In this document: positions 34,769 through 46,737 of the stretch, one piece after another
Numbering within the stretch: position 1 is the first letter of the stretch
How the letters are laid out: every line of letters starts with the position of its first letter
Assembly: GCA_002189035.1 (NCBI GenBank)
Contig: NEEC01000007.1
Coordinates: 1,922,001 to 1,986,000, forward strand
Direction: 5' to 3'
DNA: 64,000 nucleotides
Origin: Utricularia gibba
Taxonomy: Eukaryota > Streptophyta > Magnoliopsida > Lamiales > Lentibulariaceae
Notes under the pieces: generated by a model
Databases searched by the model: none
What the model saw: only the letters and a program-made list of their open reading frames with translations
Told to the model about the DNA's origin: nothing
Position numbers and translations under genes: made by a program

Positions 34769-35848
34769 ATGAGCCCAGAGGTGTTGGGGGTATTCCTTCT
34801 TTGTATTGGTTTAGGCTTGTTGATTATTCTTCCTCGCCGTCGGAGATCCGGTAAGTTTACCCTCGATTCACGCGTTGAGGACTGTAGGCCTCAATTGGTT
34901 CTGATTTCTTGAAATTTGATGAAATGCAGGGGATTACAAGGTGGCGAAGTCGAGTGTCACTTCTCAGGTGACTCGGGACACGGTTTTTTGTGTTTGATGA
35001 GATAGAACATGCATCATTGAATGAGAATTACTTCGTTCTTGACTCCGCTGATTTTATGATGTTTTGGACTACAAGAGGATATATTTCTTGTACTTCAGGA
35101 AACTGACATTACTTGCAGTCGGGTAATTTTAAGTCGTGAATGCTGGTTTTAGCATTCACAATGTTTGCTAGATTTCTCTAGAAACGGTTGGATCCAATTT
35201 CTGTTGAATCCATGTAGTGAATCTCAGAGCTGTGGCTTGTGGCACAATGACAGAATGTTCGACGGGCTTTTGCAATTGTCATGAGAGATCAATTCCATTG
35301 CTTTTCTTGTTTTTTTCAAGCGTTCTTTGTTTCCCATCTGCTGGTAGTTGCTGATTCATTCAATGTTGTGTGAAGCCATACAAAGCATACACTAAAGCTG
35401 AAGTTGCACCGCACAACAAAAGGACTGACTGTTGGATCATCATCAAAGAAAAGGTTTTCACAGAATCAGTCTTCATTAGCCCTGCTAAGTGTCTAGAATT
35501 CAGCAATTGCATTCAGTCTCTATGGTTATCATATTGACTCCTTGCATTCAGGTGTATGATGTTACATCTTATGTGGAAGAACACCCTGGAGGAGACGCTA
35601 TCCTTGCACATGCCGGTGATGATTCTACTGAAGGCTTTTTTGGGTAACATCTCCGCTTTTTATTGTTAAGTTGCTGTCATCTTGCCTGCATCACTGTACA
35701 CATTGTTGTCTGTAGTTTTTGCGTCGAGAACCCTCCTGATTGGCTCATGTTCTTCATATAATTCACTTCATATCATGACAGGCCACAACATGCAACTAGA
35801 GTTTTCGAAATGATTGAAGACTTCTGCATTGGAGAGCTCGTAAAATGA
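34769..35848 (+). CDS. CB5LP: Membrane-anchored cytochrome b5-like protein (CB5LP)
   Basis: Five short exons: 34769-34850, 34930-34967, 35376-35453, 35552-35643, 35782-35848, giving 118 residues. The first 25 residues are an N-terminal membrane anchor (VLGVFLLCIGLGLLIILPRR), unlike typical plant b5 proteins that have a C-terminal anchor. The haem domain follows: DCWIIIKEKVYDVTSYVEEH, PGGDAILAHAGDDSTEGFFG, PQHATRVFEMIEDFCIGELV. The two axial haem histidines are in EEHPGGD and PQHATR. Length, anchor position and wording match Arabidopsis CB5LP (At1g60660). An electron-carrier role follows from the fold; partner enzymes are not shown by the sequence. The acceptor of exon 3 (GTGTGAAG) is an unusual AAG site, chosen because it alone keeps the frame. 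Confidence 0.9.
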
Positions 35849-36300
35849 TTTGTTTGCTTTCAAGCGCTATTCTTTACCCTGTTTGAGATGATTTATTTGC
35901 TTAATCCTTCCATGAAATTGTATCTGTCCGGTTTTGAGAACCAATGAACCGTTTTCTATTTTGATTCAAATGCTTCATCTAATGCCACTATTTTACGCTT
36001 ATCAAGTGATTCAGCAGAACGCCTGCCTAAACGCTTTACGTTTACGCTTGTTCTATTACAACGGCCACTTACCATAAATAATCTATTCCTACGGTCACTT
36101 ACCATAAATAATCTATTCGTTATCTAATTTGAAGCATAAGCAGGCTCAATGACTGGTTTGATTTTATTATTTCCCTTCAAGTGTTTTCGGTTTTTATATT
36201 ATCACTTTTTTTTTTTTGACGAGGTAGTCATCACCAATCCTCGAGGAATGAATATACAAGTGAAGAAGCCGTGACCTGTGGCAGAGTAAGAGGAAGAGCA
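35849..36300. other. Intergenic region between CB5LP and the FAD oxidoreductase
   Basis: 3' flank of CB5LP, a two-unit 30-bp tandem repeat (36061-36120), a T-run near 36208 and the leader of the next gene. No gene seen. Confidence 0.5.
36061..36120. repeat. Tandem repeat, 2 x 30 bp
   Basis: Units 36061-36090 and 36091-36120 share ACGGYCACTTACCATAAA and the following bases with two or so mismatches. Located about 180 bp upstream of the next start codon. Confidence 0.9.
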
Positions 36301-39300
36301 ATGGCGGGTGTGCTTCTCAGCAACAATTTTTCATCCAATAAAGTTTGCTTCTTCAAGTTGAGACCCCATTCTCCGTTCCACCAACAGTTCTTCAGGTTTC
36401 CATCATCGCTTCGGATATACTGTGCGGATAAGGCTAGAAGGACAGGGAAATTGAGGTACCCATCTGAGAGGAGGAAGTTAAAACATCGCCAATTGCCTCA
36501 GTTTGACGTCGCGACGAAGCCAGAGGGGGTTTGGAGGCTTTCGATGTTAGGGGTTTCAGTCCATGAAGACCCTGGGAAAGACTTTTATGGCGTGTCGGAG
36601 GCGTTGATGAAAGAGATAGCTAAAGTTCTTGAATTTCCGGTTGAAATACCATATCGCTGATGTCGTTTCTGTGGTTTTGTTTTGTATTCTTGACACAAGT
36701 GCTTGCCATTTTTAAGCTGAAAGTTTCCCGTTTGTTAATCCCATACCGCTACTTGCGATTTGTTTCTCAGGTTGCGTCAATGCTGCCGCAAGAGGCATTC
36801 ACCGTTGTGAGAAAGTCCTTTGATGTGAGGAAGGTACGTACAAGTGGTGCATTTATGTTGTTTAGTTTTAATTCCTGGGAAGATCCACCGTTTCCCAGCC
36901 GTACCCTCTTCGCTTCTACAGACCTGAACCTGTAGAAAATTGCAGCCTGATGACTGATTCTTATCAGTTAGCTATTGTATATTGTATCATTAATAAAGAT
37001 AGACGACGTCTATTGATGGAACTAACGAAGTTAGTAAAGCTTCCCATGAATTTTGTGAAAAAAAGATAAGATTGTGATGGCTTTGCTGTTGATCTTGATG
37101 CTTCATTATGTGTGTTGCAGAAGGAACCGAAGTTTGTGTACACTGTGGATATGGATCTTAATAAGATGCTTACCCTTGAGCCTCGTACATGGGAATTTCT
37201 CTCTGAACTGAAACCAAAAGTTGGGCGTCTGGAGTTTTTACATCCTGGCAGATTATCTCGTGATCTGGTGAGTACAATACGGGGACTCCGAAATGAGGTG
37301 GATGAGTCTTCGTCTCCTGGAGAAGTTACCAAAGGCCACAACATTATAAGTCAGAAGCTGTCGACAAAGTTAAATCCCAAAGTAATGGTTGTTGGTAGCG
37401 GCCCTTCAGGACTGTTTGCTTCTCTCGTCCTTGCTGAACTTGGTGCAGATGTCACAATTGTAGAAAGAGGAAATGCAGTGGAACAAAGAGGGCGTGATAT
37501 AGGTGCATTGGTAGCCCGCCGGATGTTACAACCCGAAAGCAATTTTTGCTTTGGAGAGGTCATATATTTATCTAATTAGTGGCAAAGGCCACATATTACA
37601 TTTTTTTTAATCATTAATATCCTCATGAAGGTGAAATTTTTGTCTTCTGAGTCAAGCATGTTGGGATGGCTCAATGCTAATTGGATAGTATTGAGTTTCT
37701 TTTATACTGTAGATTTCTACGTTTCGTTATAATCTTTTGGCTTCACTTGGTGATAATAACTGTGCCTTATCATTGTTGATATGTTTTCCATGTGATTTGT
37801 CATCTGTTAAAAACTTATGTTTACAGGGTGGTGCAGGTACCTGGAGTGATGGGAAGCTTGTAACAAGAATTGGAAAAAACAACAATAGTGTTCTCACAGT
37901 AAGTATTTCTATGTATCTGTGACCTTCCTTAATCTATTATACTCTCTTCTATGCATTTTATGGGTTTCCCCTCTTGAAGCTTCTCTGGTATGGATCGAGG
38001 TTCAACAGAATGTTCCATAGACGTGCTTATGAATTTTGTGTATGTAGGTCCTGAAGACATTGGTTTATTTTGGTGCTCCTTACAGCATACTTGTGGATGG
38101 AAAGCCTCACCTTGGAACGGACAGGCTTATCCCACTACTCCGCAACTTTCGCCAATACCTGCAAGGAATGGGTGTGAGTACCTTATTCAGATAGTGTACA
38201 TTGTAAACACTCAGCTGCATGTGCACTCATACGCTTTGTTTCAATATGTTTCGCATTTGATTAGGTGACCATGAAGTTTGGAGCAAGGCTGGATGATCTT
38301 CTAGTGAAGGATGACAATGTGACTGGAATTAAAATTTCTGATTCAACTTGCAAATTTGAGTCGCATTCTCAGAACCTGGATTGCGATGCTGTAGTTCTTG
38401 CCATAGGCCATTCCGCCAGGGACACATATCAAATGCTTATGTCTCATAATGTGAACATGGTGCCTAAAGACTTTGCCGTTAAGTTTCCATCTCTGTCTAA
38501 TATCATCTCTCTGTGACATGCGGTATACTGATTTTTTTTTTTTTTTGATGAAATTATATTCCCTTAAATTTCAACACAAATTTTTGTTCACATTTTGCAG
38601 GTAGGCCTGCGTGTTGAACATCCCCAGCAACTGATAAATACTATACAGGTTAGTCTGTCAAAATATATTTGGTGATCTATGATGACTGTGCACGAAACAT
38701 AATAAGATCTACAATTTTCAGTACTCTGGACTAGCCAGTGAGGTTCGAAGTGGGCGTGGCAAGGTGCCTGTGGCAGATTACCACGTTGCTGAGTACATAG
38801 ATAAGAAGCACATGAGTGAACGTGTATCCACATCTTTGAATCCATCCAGCCGTAGTTGTTACTCCTTCTGCATGTGTCCTGGTGGCCAGGTATCCTTCTA
38901 ATAGCATGCTTACTGCTTTATCCTGGGCCAACCTTAATCTCCATAAATTACAGCCATATTTTTCTTGTGAGTTGTGTGTGTTTACTGGTAGCTCACACAG
39001 AGACACCTTTCTCCTACAAAATCTAAACCATTGCCTTCCAAAATGTAATGCAGGTTGTCCTCACAAGCACAGACCCTTCAGAAATTTGTATCAATGGCAT
39101 GTCGTTCTCTCGGCGCTCGTCCAGATGGGCAAATGCAGCACTTGCAGTGACTGTGTCATCAAAAGATTTTAATGCTTTAGATTTTTTTGGGCCTCTTGCC
39201 GGGGTTGAATTCCAGGTATTTCTTCCTTCAAGTATCTCCATTCACCAGTTTCTGAGATCTCCTTCAACTTTCAAATAGCTTCTGTCATGTCGAATGGGGT

Positions 39301-40114
39301 TTCTTAAGATTGCTAGATTACTCTGTAGCGAATGCATGAACGGAAAGCGGCTCTTATGGGTGGAGGCAATTTTGTGGTTCCCGCTCAAACCATCACTGAT
39401 TTTCTGAACGAGAAATTGTCAGGTTCGTCGCACTCGGGCTTCTCCTTTCGTTGCTCATACGATTAAACTCCCCCAAACCCTTCAGTCACCTGATCATTGT
39501 ATTCCCTTCTCCCCCCGGTTTGGCTCCCCGCCAATGAAGCAAGAGGCTGATCTCTGATCTGTTTTGTTTCACAGTATTATCTTTGCCGTCTTCAAGCTAT
39601 CGACTAGGTGTCAAGGCCGCGAATCTCCACGAGTTGTTTCCATCCGATATCACCGAAGCATTGCAGCATGCAATCGCCATGTTCGACAAGGAGGTAACTA
39701 ACTTCTCCCCTTTCCATTCACCCCAGAATGCCACGTTCGTAACCATCCATCCCTTCCTGCAGTTGCCTGGATTCATCTCAAGCAGCGGCCTTGTTCACGG
39801 GGTTGAGGTGCTTCCAACTCCTTGCTCGTTTTCCTTAGAATTTGGATATCTGTGTAAACATTTGCTGTTTGTGTGTGTAGACAAGGACGAGCTCCCCTAT
39901 CCAGATAACGCGTTCAAGCGACACATGGGAGAGCACCTCCCTGAGAGGGCTGTACCCCGTCGGTGAAGGTGCGGGGTATGCCGGCGGGATAGTGAGCGCC
40001 GCCGTCGATGGGATGTACGCCGGCTTTGCGGTTGCGAGGAATCTCGGCCTCGTAGATCGGACAATCGATTCAGTGTTCGGAAGCTCCCATATTGATGGGC
40101 GTGTAAAATACTGA
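36301..40114 (+). CDS. PDE327: FAD/NAD(P)-binding oxidoreductase, plastid (PDE327-like)
   Basis: Thirteen exons: 36301-36639, 36772-36834, 37121-37558, 37827-37898, 38048-38173, 38265-38477, 38601-38648, 38722-38889, 39054-39215, 39329-39422, 39575-39693, 39763-39807, 39881-40114, giving 706 residues in frame. A basic N-terminal transit region precedes a FAD Rossmann fold near residues 210-240 (PKVMVVGSGPSGLFASLVLA with GxGxxG, then ELGADVTIVERG). Further family blocks: NFCFGEGGAGTWSDGKLVTR, DAVVLAIGHSARDTYQML, and the C-terminal FAD-closing motif GLYPVGEGAGYAGGIVSAAV. Order and length match the plastid protein At4g30720 (PDE327), whose loss gives pigment-defective plants; bacterial relatives are annotated as NAD(FAD)-utilising dehydrogenases. 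The substrate is unknown, so no reaction is assigned. The ATG at 36301 is the first in frame. Confidence 0.9.
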
Positions 40115-40356
40115 CCGAGGGATCCATTAAGCGGAAGGGTATTTTGGTCAATACACAAATTGAAGGGTAGTTTGGTCCGGGCTCGGACTCTTCTGGGCGG
40201 GGCTCGGCATAGGGCTGGATTGTGTTTGCGTTGGGCGTATTGGGCAGGGCTAGATTGCGGCTGAGCTGGGACTACTCTGTGCTGGCCTGGAATAAGTTCT
40301 TTCGGCTTTGATTTGAGTTGCGGTGTGCCGGGAATTCTCGATTCGTCTCATTCACT

Positions 40357-41924
40357 ATGGCAACGGCAACCTACCCGCCGCCGCCACCTTTCTACAAGCT
40401 GTACAAGGATTACTCCGAGGATGCCGACTCCGCTCCGCCTCCACCGCCTCCTATCGAAGGATCTTATGTTCTCTATGGCACCAATTACACGGTATCTGTT
40501 TTCTCTTGGCTGCGATTAGGGTAGTCGGAATGATTTTTCTCCTTTCTGCAATATTTTTTTGCTGTTGCCTTTTAGGAAGACTGAGATCGAACTAGTTAGT
40601 AACTAGCAAAATTTTTGTCCATTCTGGGAAAATTTAGCCGTGACCAATTGCACTTCGAGAGGAGCAGAAATTAATATGGAGCAGTATGTCTAAGCTTGCT
40701 CTTGATTGTGCTTCTTCTTAGGAATTTATTCGATTCAAGAATTTAATAAACTTACGTGGGTAAAACTTCCGCTAACCAGGTTTTAGTTAGAATGCTACCA
40801 TCTTGCCGCGTAGTCAGTTTTTTCAGACATGAAACTTGTTGAGAATGTGCTGTGTTCATGGTTCTAAATTGAGGTCACATGTGCTTTGTAGACTGATGAT
40901 GTGGTGCCTGGCCTGGAAGAACAAGGAGTCACTCAACTATACCCAAAGGGACCTAATACTGGTAGCGTTTTTAGCTTTTTTCTGTTTTCCAAACATCTAA
41001 CTTTTGCCATCCTCACTGCTTTTGTCATCCTTTTGCCACATTGAAAACTTTCACTTAGCTTTCTTTTTATATTACCTGGTGACTATGAACTCATGTGTGG
41101 AGTCCCTATGGTTGCCTTACTCTTGGATACATTGTGCATGCATATATCTTGTATACTGTGCAATCACCTAAACAAAATACCCTTTTTATAAAAAGAATGC
41201 TACGTATCTTATATCTTGTTGGCCGCATCGGATTCACGACATATTAATGTGTATATCATCTTTATGAATCTTTTTGCTTAAGGTTCTATCAAATGCTTTT
41301 GTTCACTAGTTCTATTTTATGTTTCTCATCTATTTGAACTTGATTTGTTTCCCTTAAAGGTAGTGCTCCAATTTATGACCTACTTGTGTGGTTGCATTCT
41401 CACTATTTTTTTATAGACTTCAAGAAAGAGCTGAAGTCACTTAACAGAGAATTGCAACTGTATCTGCTGGAGATGGCTGATGTTCTTGTAGAACGCCCTT
41501 CTCAATATGCTCGCAGAGTTGAGGACATATCTCTCATATTCAAGAACTTGCATCACCTTCTGAATTCTCTCCGTCCTCATCAGGTTACACATCTCACGTT
41601 TTTCGTCAACTCCATTAGAAGAGCCAGAGGTTGCCATTGACGAATTTCTCGTTCGTCTTCTCTCTCAGGCTAGAGCAACACTAATCCATATCCTAGAACT
41701 CCAGATAACACGGAGAAAGCAAGCTGTGGAGGATATCAAGAGGTATGATCACTGACTTTACATGTGCTTTAGATCCCCAGCTTAAATGTCTTTTTCTCAA
41801 GTTCTCAAGGTTTCGGTTCCATTTCATTCCTTGGTATGCTACTTGAATCGCGTTGGTGAACAGGAGAAGACAAGAAGCACAACGACTTCTCAGGGAAGCA
41901 CTTGGAACACTTGAAGGGCAGTAG
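40357..41924 (+). CDS. MED7: Mediator complex subunit 7
   Basis: Five exons: 40357-40491, 40892-40961, 41417-41583, 41669-41742, 41864-41924, giving 168 residues, the same length I recall for Arabidopsis MED7. The N-terminus is the proline-rich signature (ATATYPPPPPFYKLYKDYSE, APPPPPPIEGSYVLYG) that binds MED31. The rest is helical coiled coil that pairs with MED21: KKELKSLNRELQLYLLEMAD, FKNLHHLLNSLRPHQARATL, RRKQAVEDIKRRRQEAQRLL. It belongs to the Mediator middle module and acts in the nucleus. It is the second Mediator subunit in the window. The upstream 240 nt to the convergently unrelated FAD gene serve as promoter and are unusually GC-rich for this region. Confidence 0.95.
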
Positions 41925-43098
41925 CCATTCTGCTTATAGCATTTGCAGTGTAGCCTTTATTTCCTCTTGATAGCGTTGCTGTCTGCTGTATCAGAATGAG
42001 GCTTTCTAGAGGCCTTGTGCTTTTTTGTAGATTGATTATCAAACGAATCACATTGTAAAGTTTTCATACATTTTGCAGAAAATTGTTCTATTCATGATGT
42101 CAAACCTATGATGTTATTTGTTTTGAATATTAAATTTTAATTTATAAAGTTAATATATGTATTTGTATTTTTAAAAGAGTTAATTAAATATTTAATTTTT
42201 ATAATTTAATGTTTTTTTATTTTTTTTCAATGATAATATTCATTTTTCTTCGTTCTCTTGATAATCTTACTAGTACTTCAATCTATTAATTCATTTCCTT
42301 GTAGTTATAAAATTTATTTACGTAAATTCCGAAAATAAAACGTGAAAACGTTAAAATTTTCTAAATTCATTTCATGTTTTTCGCATGTCACGTGTCCTGC
42401 ACGTGGCTAGCTCTTCTAGAGACAACAATTTTATCCAGTAACCGCGAGGAGATAGAATGAGGTTTGCGGGCATGGAGATGTGATAAGGATTTATAGCCCC
42501 AGCTTTCGTTCTCTGCCATTGGCGAAGTCCGACACAAGGACTGCACTTCACTCGACTTCAAACCCACAAGCCAACTTTCAAGGTTGATTGTTCTTTCCTT
42601 CTCTTGTTTCTTGTTTGTTGTTGCATAGACTCCATTTCGTTTTCCTGGTTTTTGTGTTTCATTCAGCCTATTTTTTGAATGCTCTTGTATTTGGGAGGCC
42701 GTTAGCTCATTGATTCTGATGCTGGGTATTTTCTTTTTTTTTTTAATCTTGTTTCGCCTTGTTCATGCTACTGGGGATGGCCGCATGATGGCATTGGTAC
42801 TTGCTCTTGGTTAACGATTGCTTGTCTGGAACACATAATATTAGAAGAATGTTCCCTTTATTTAATGAAGTTGGAAGAACACTTGATTAAGGGAATTTTT
42901 TGGTAGAGTATGCTAGGAGAATTTGATTGTGAAATACAGCTGAATATCATGGTCTTACCAATTTCTAGTCATTTCTTGTCGTTTTCTGTGTTGTTCTTTC
43001 TGGTGTTCTGTGTTTTTCTAGCTATCCCTCCTTTGATTATACCTGTTCTTCAGGTGGTCGGATGTATTGAGCACTTCAGTTGATGCACCGAACTTCAC
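41925..43098. other. Intergenic region and PETs 5' leader intron
   Basis: MED7 3' flank, A/T-rich spacer (42110-42380), then the PETs promoter and leader. A donor TCAAG|GTTGAT at 42582/42583 and acceptor TTCTTCAG at 43053 define a likely 471-nt 5' UTR intron, ending 45 nt before the start codon. No other gene. Confidence 0.5.
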
Positions 43099-46000
43099 AT
43101 GGCTCATACAATCCCAAATTCGACAGGGAACTTGTCTTCTCCTGGAGTTCCCTCTCTTACCAAGAACAACAACTTCCTATTGCGATACAACTTTACTTGC
43201 AAACTTCACAGGAAATTATTGCCTGCAGAAAGATTCAGACTGCCATTGTCTACTTCTCTTAAATTGTTTCCCCAGTTTCAGTCTGGATATATTTTACAGC
43301 CTAGGCGACAAATTTATAAGGAATTTGCTAGTGGGACTGATGTTGCTTTAGAGGAGGTAGAGGTCGAACAAGCCGATGTTGAAACTGAAAATGGTACAGA
43401 ATCAACGGGAGAAACATCTGAAAAACCAAAGGTTAACACGCCTAGTGTTAAACGTTCAAAAACTGTGAGGAAGAGCGATATGCCTCCGGTAAAGAATGAG
43501 GATCTTGTTCCTGGAGCTACTTTTAGTGGAAAAGTTAGATCCATCCAACCATTTGGTGCATTTGTAGACTTCGGAGCATTTACAGATGGGCTGGTACATG
43601 TTTCTCAGTTGAGCAACAGCTTTGTTAAAGATGTTGCTAATGTTGTTACTGTTGGACAAGAGGTGAAGGTAAGGCTATTAGAGGCTAACATGGATACTCG
43701 CCGAATTTCGTTAACCATGCGGGAGAATGATGATTCCAACAAACAGCAGCAACAAAGGAGTACTCCAGTGAATGGTGATAAATCCAGACCTCCCAGAAAG
43801 ACAGGTCCTAGAAGTACTCAGAAAAAAGAAGAAGTGAAGAAAGTCTCTAAGTTTGTTAAAGGGCAAGACCTTTTGGGAACTGTTAAGAATCTCACAAGGG
43901 CTGGTGCATTCATTTCTCTACCTGAAGGGGAGGAAGGTTTTCTGCCTACATCAGAGGAGGCAGATGAAGGATTCATGAGGATGACCATGGGTGGGTCTTC
44001 TCTTGAGATAGACCAAGAAGTTAATGTTCGTGTATTGCGTATCACAAGAGGGCAGATTACACTGACAATGAAAAAAGAGGAAGATGCTGCATATTTGGAT
44101 TCCAATCTCAATCAAGGTGTGGTGCATAAAGCAACTAATCCCTTTGCATTGGCATTCCGTAGTAACAAAGAAATCTCGTCATTCCTTGATGAAAGAAAAA
44201 AGAGTGATGAACCACATGAAGATGCCTCGAAGGAAGAAGAGTTAGCTTTGCAATCTGCAGACCTCCAAAGTGATAATGCCAACTTAAAAATTTCCGAAGG
44301 GGAGAGACAGCAGATGAAGTGGTGACTGGTGAGATAAGTTTAATAGATGGAACTTCTATAGCTGTAGATCCTAATCAAAATGATGAAACGGAAGTGGGGG
44401 AAACTGGCATTTCTATTGATGGATTCTTGTCACCAGAGACTGTCGTAGAGTCTACAGATGAGGTATCTTCTGATGCAACATCAACTGATAAAGAACAGGT
44501 AAATGAGGAACCTGCCCAATCAGAAGTAGAGGAAGAGGTAGGAGCCGATATATCAGCCCAAACCACCTTGACACCTGATATTTCTGGAGAGGGCATTGAA
44601 GTGGCTGCTCATGATTTATTATCTAAAATTGATGAAAACAATCAGGAGCTCGATTCAAAAGCTTCTTCAGAGAAGGAAGTTGCTTCTGACTCAGTCGAGG
44701 ATTCTTCCTTGGTCAATACTGAAAATGAAACTCTACCTGAGCCTCTAGTCTCTGAGACTGATGAGAAAGCTGTAGAGTTGAAGGTTGAAGATCAAAATGA
44801 GACTATTGAAAATTCATCTGATGCAATCCTTTCCACATCTTCTGATCTCAAGGAAGGTAATGCTGCAAACCCAACAATTGACCCCAGAATTTGTTTTTCA
44901 CATTTCTTCTTAGTAGTGTATGCCATCTATTCGAAATAAATGCAACTGGATTGTGTAAGTTTTTTTCAATTTCTGTGATCCCATGCATTGAAAACGACTG
45001 AAACTTTTGCAGAAAGTTCAGCTGATGGAGAAGTGACTGTTAGTGGTGTGTTAGAAAGCACAGAGCAGGCTGAAACAGTTACTGCCGATGTTCCTGAAGC
45101 AACACAAAAAGGTGTTTTTGTTTATATATTTCTATGCTTATTTGTTCGTGAAGTATGCCAGTATTTGTTTATAAAAATGAATGTGCAGTTTTCATCCTGA
45201 AACAGAATTGTTTTCTCTGTATTCTGTCTGAAGATTTCTAAATCATAGCATCCTTGCTTGCAGCTGCTGCTAGTTCTATATCACCAGCTCTTGTGAAACA
45301 GTTGCGCGAGGAAACTGGAGCAGGAATGATGGATTGTAAGAAAGCTCTATCAGAAACTGGAGGAGACATAGTTAAAGCTCAAGAGTACCTTCGTAAAAAG
45401 GGTTTAGCTAGTGCTGATAAGAAGGCCAGTAGGGCCACTGCTGAAGGAAGAATTGGCTCCTACATTCATGATAGCAGGATAGGTGTCCTTATCGAAGTTA
45501 ACTGTGAGACGGATTTTGTCTCTCGTGGTGATATCTTTAAGGAGCTTGCCGAAGACCTCGCCATGCAAGTTGCTGCATGCCCACAGGTTGAATATGTTAA
45601 CGTTGAAGATATTCCTGCAGAGATTGTTGAGAAAGAGAGGGAAATAGAAATGCAGAAGGAAGATCTTTTGTCAAAGCCCGAGCAGATACGATCAAAAATT
45701 GTTGATGGGCGTATCAGCAAGAGGCTGGGAGAGCTGGCTCTACTGGAACAGCCCTTCATTAAAGATGACAAGGTTTTGGTTAAAGACTGGGTAAAGCAGA
45801 CCATTTCGACCATTGGTGAGAACATGAAAGTCAAGAGATTCGTGCGGTACAACCTCGGTGAAGGTTTGGAGAAGAAGAAGGTTGATTTTGCAGCTGAGGT
45901 TGCTGCTCAAACTGCTGCTACAACAGTTCCCGCAGCACTTGTGAAACAAGACCCTGCACCTACAGAAACCACCGCAGCTATCGAAAGGTAACCCCACTGT

Positions 46001-46737
46001 AATTTTAAGCATAGAATAAGTGCAGAACTGATTCACCTCTTTTCTGTGTTGCTTGGTTGCTCTGTGTTGGCTTTCGCTCTCAATCATTCTAACATTGTTG
46101 TTGGCCCTTTTACAGCCCTGAAAAGGTTACAGTTTCCGCTGCTTTAGTTAAACAACTGCGAGAAGAAACCGGAGCAGGAATGATGGACTGCAAGAAAGCT
46201 CTTTCTGAAAGCGGAGGTGATTTCGAGAAGGCGCAGGAGTACCTCAGGAAAAAGGGTCTTTCCGCTGCTGACAAAAAGTCAAGCCGAATAGCTGCTGAAG
46301 GAAGAATCGGCTCCTACATTCATGACTCCCGGATTGGTGTTCTACTCGAAGTCAACTGTGAAACCGATTTTGTGGGTAGAAGTCAATCTTTCAAAGAACT
46401 TGTGGACGATCTCGCAATGCAAGCGGTGGCGTGCCCCCAAGTGCAGTATGTCTCCATTGAAGACATCCCTCAAAGCATTGTTGACAAAGAAAAGCAGCTG
46501 GAGATGCAGAGAGAAGATCTCCAGTCCAAGCCTGAGAACATACGAGAAAAGATTGTTGAAGGAAGAATAACCAAGAGGCTTGCAGAGCTTGCTCTCCTAG
46601 AGCAGCCTTTCATCAAGAATGATAGCCTTCTTGTGAAGGACTTGGTGAAGCAAACCGTTGCTGCTCTTGGAGAAAACATAAAAGTCCGGCGGTTCGCGCG
46701 GTTCACCCTCGGCGAGACGGCGAGAGCAGAAGCCTGA
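43099..46737 (+). CDS. PETs: Plastid S1-domain/EF-Ts polyprotein (PETs), with one frame break
   Basis: Exons 43099-44856, 45013-45111, 45264-45987, 46116-46737. Domain order: transit peptide; two S1 RNA-binding domains near residues 134-205 ([20 protein letters not shown]) and 251-320 ([20 protein letters not shown]); a long acidic linker; two EF-Ts units in tandem, each with the UBA-like start ([20 protein letters not shown]) and the EF-Tu contact TDFV ([20 protein letters not shown]). This is the layout of Arabidopsis At4g29060 and algal PETs, where EF-Ts and the ribosome protein PSRP-7 are both produced from one gene. EF-Ts recycles EF-Tu in plastid translation. At about 44302-44308 the frame shifts: the first frame stops at 44325, while the linker and both EF-Ts units lie in the adjacent frame. 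Adding one base there gives 1067 residues. A polyadenylation-type AATAAA lies at 46851. Confidence 0.88.
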
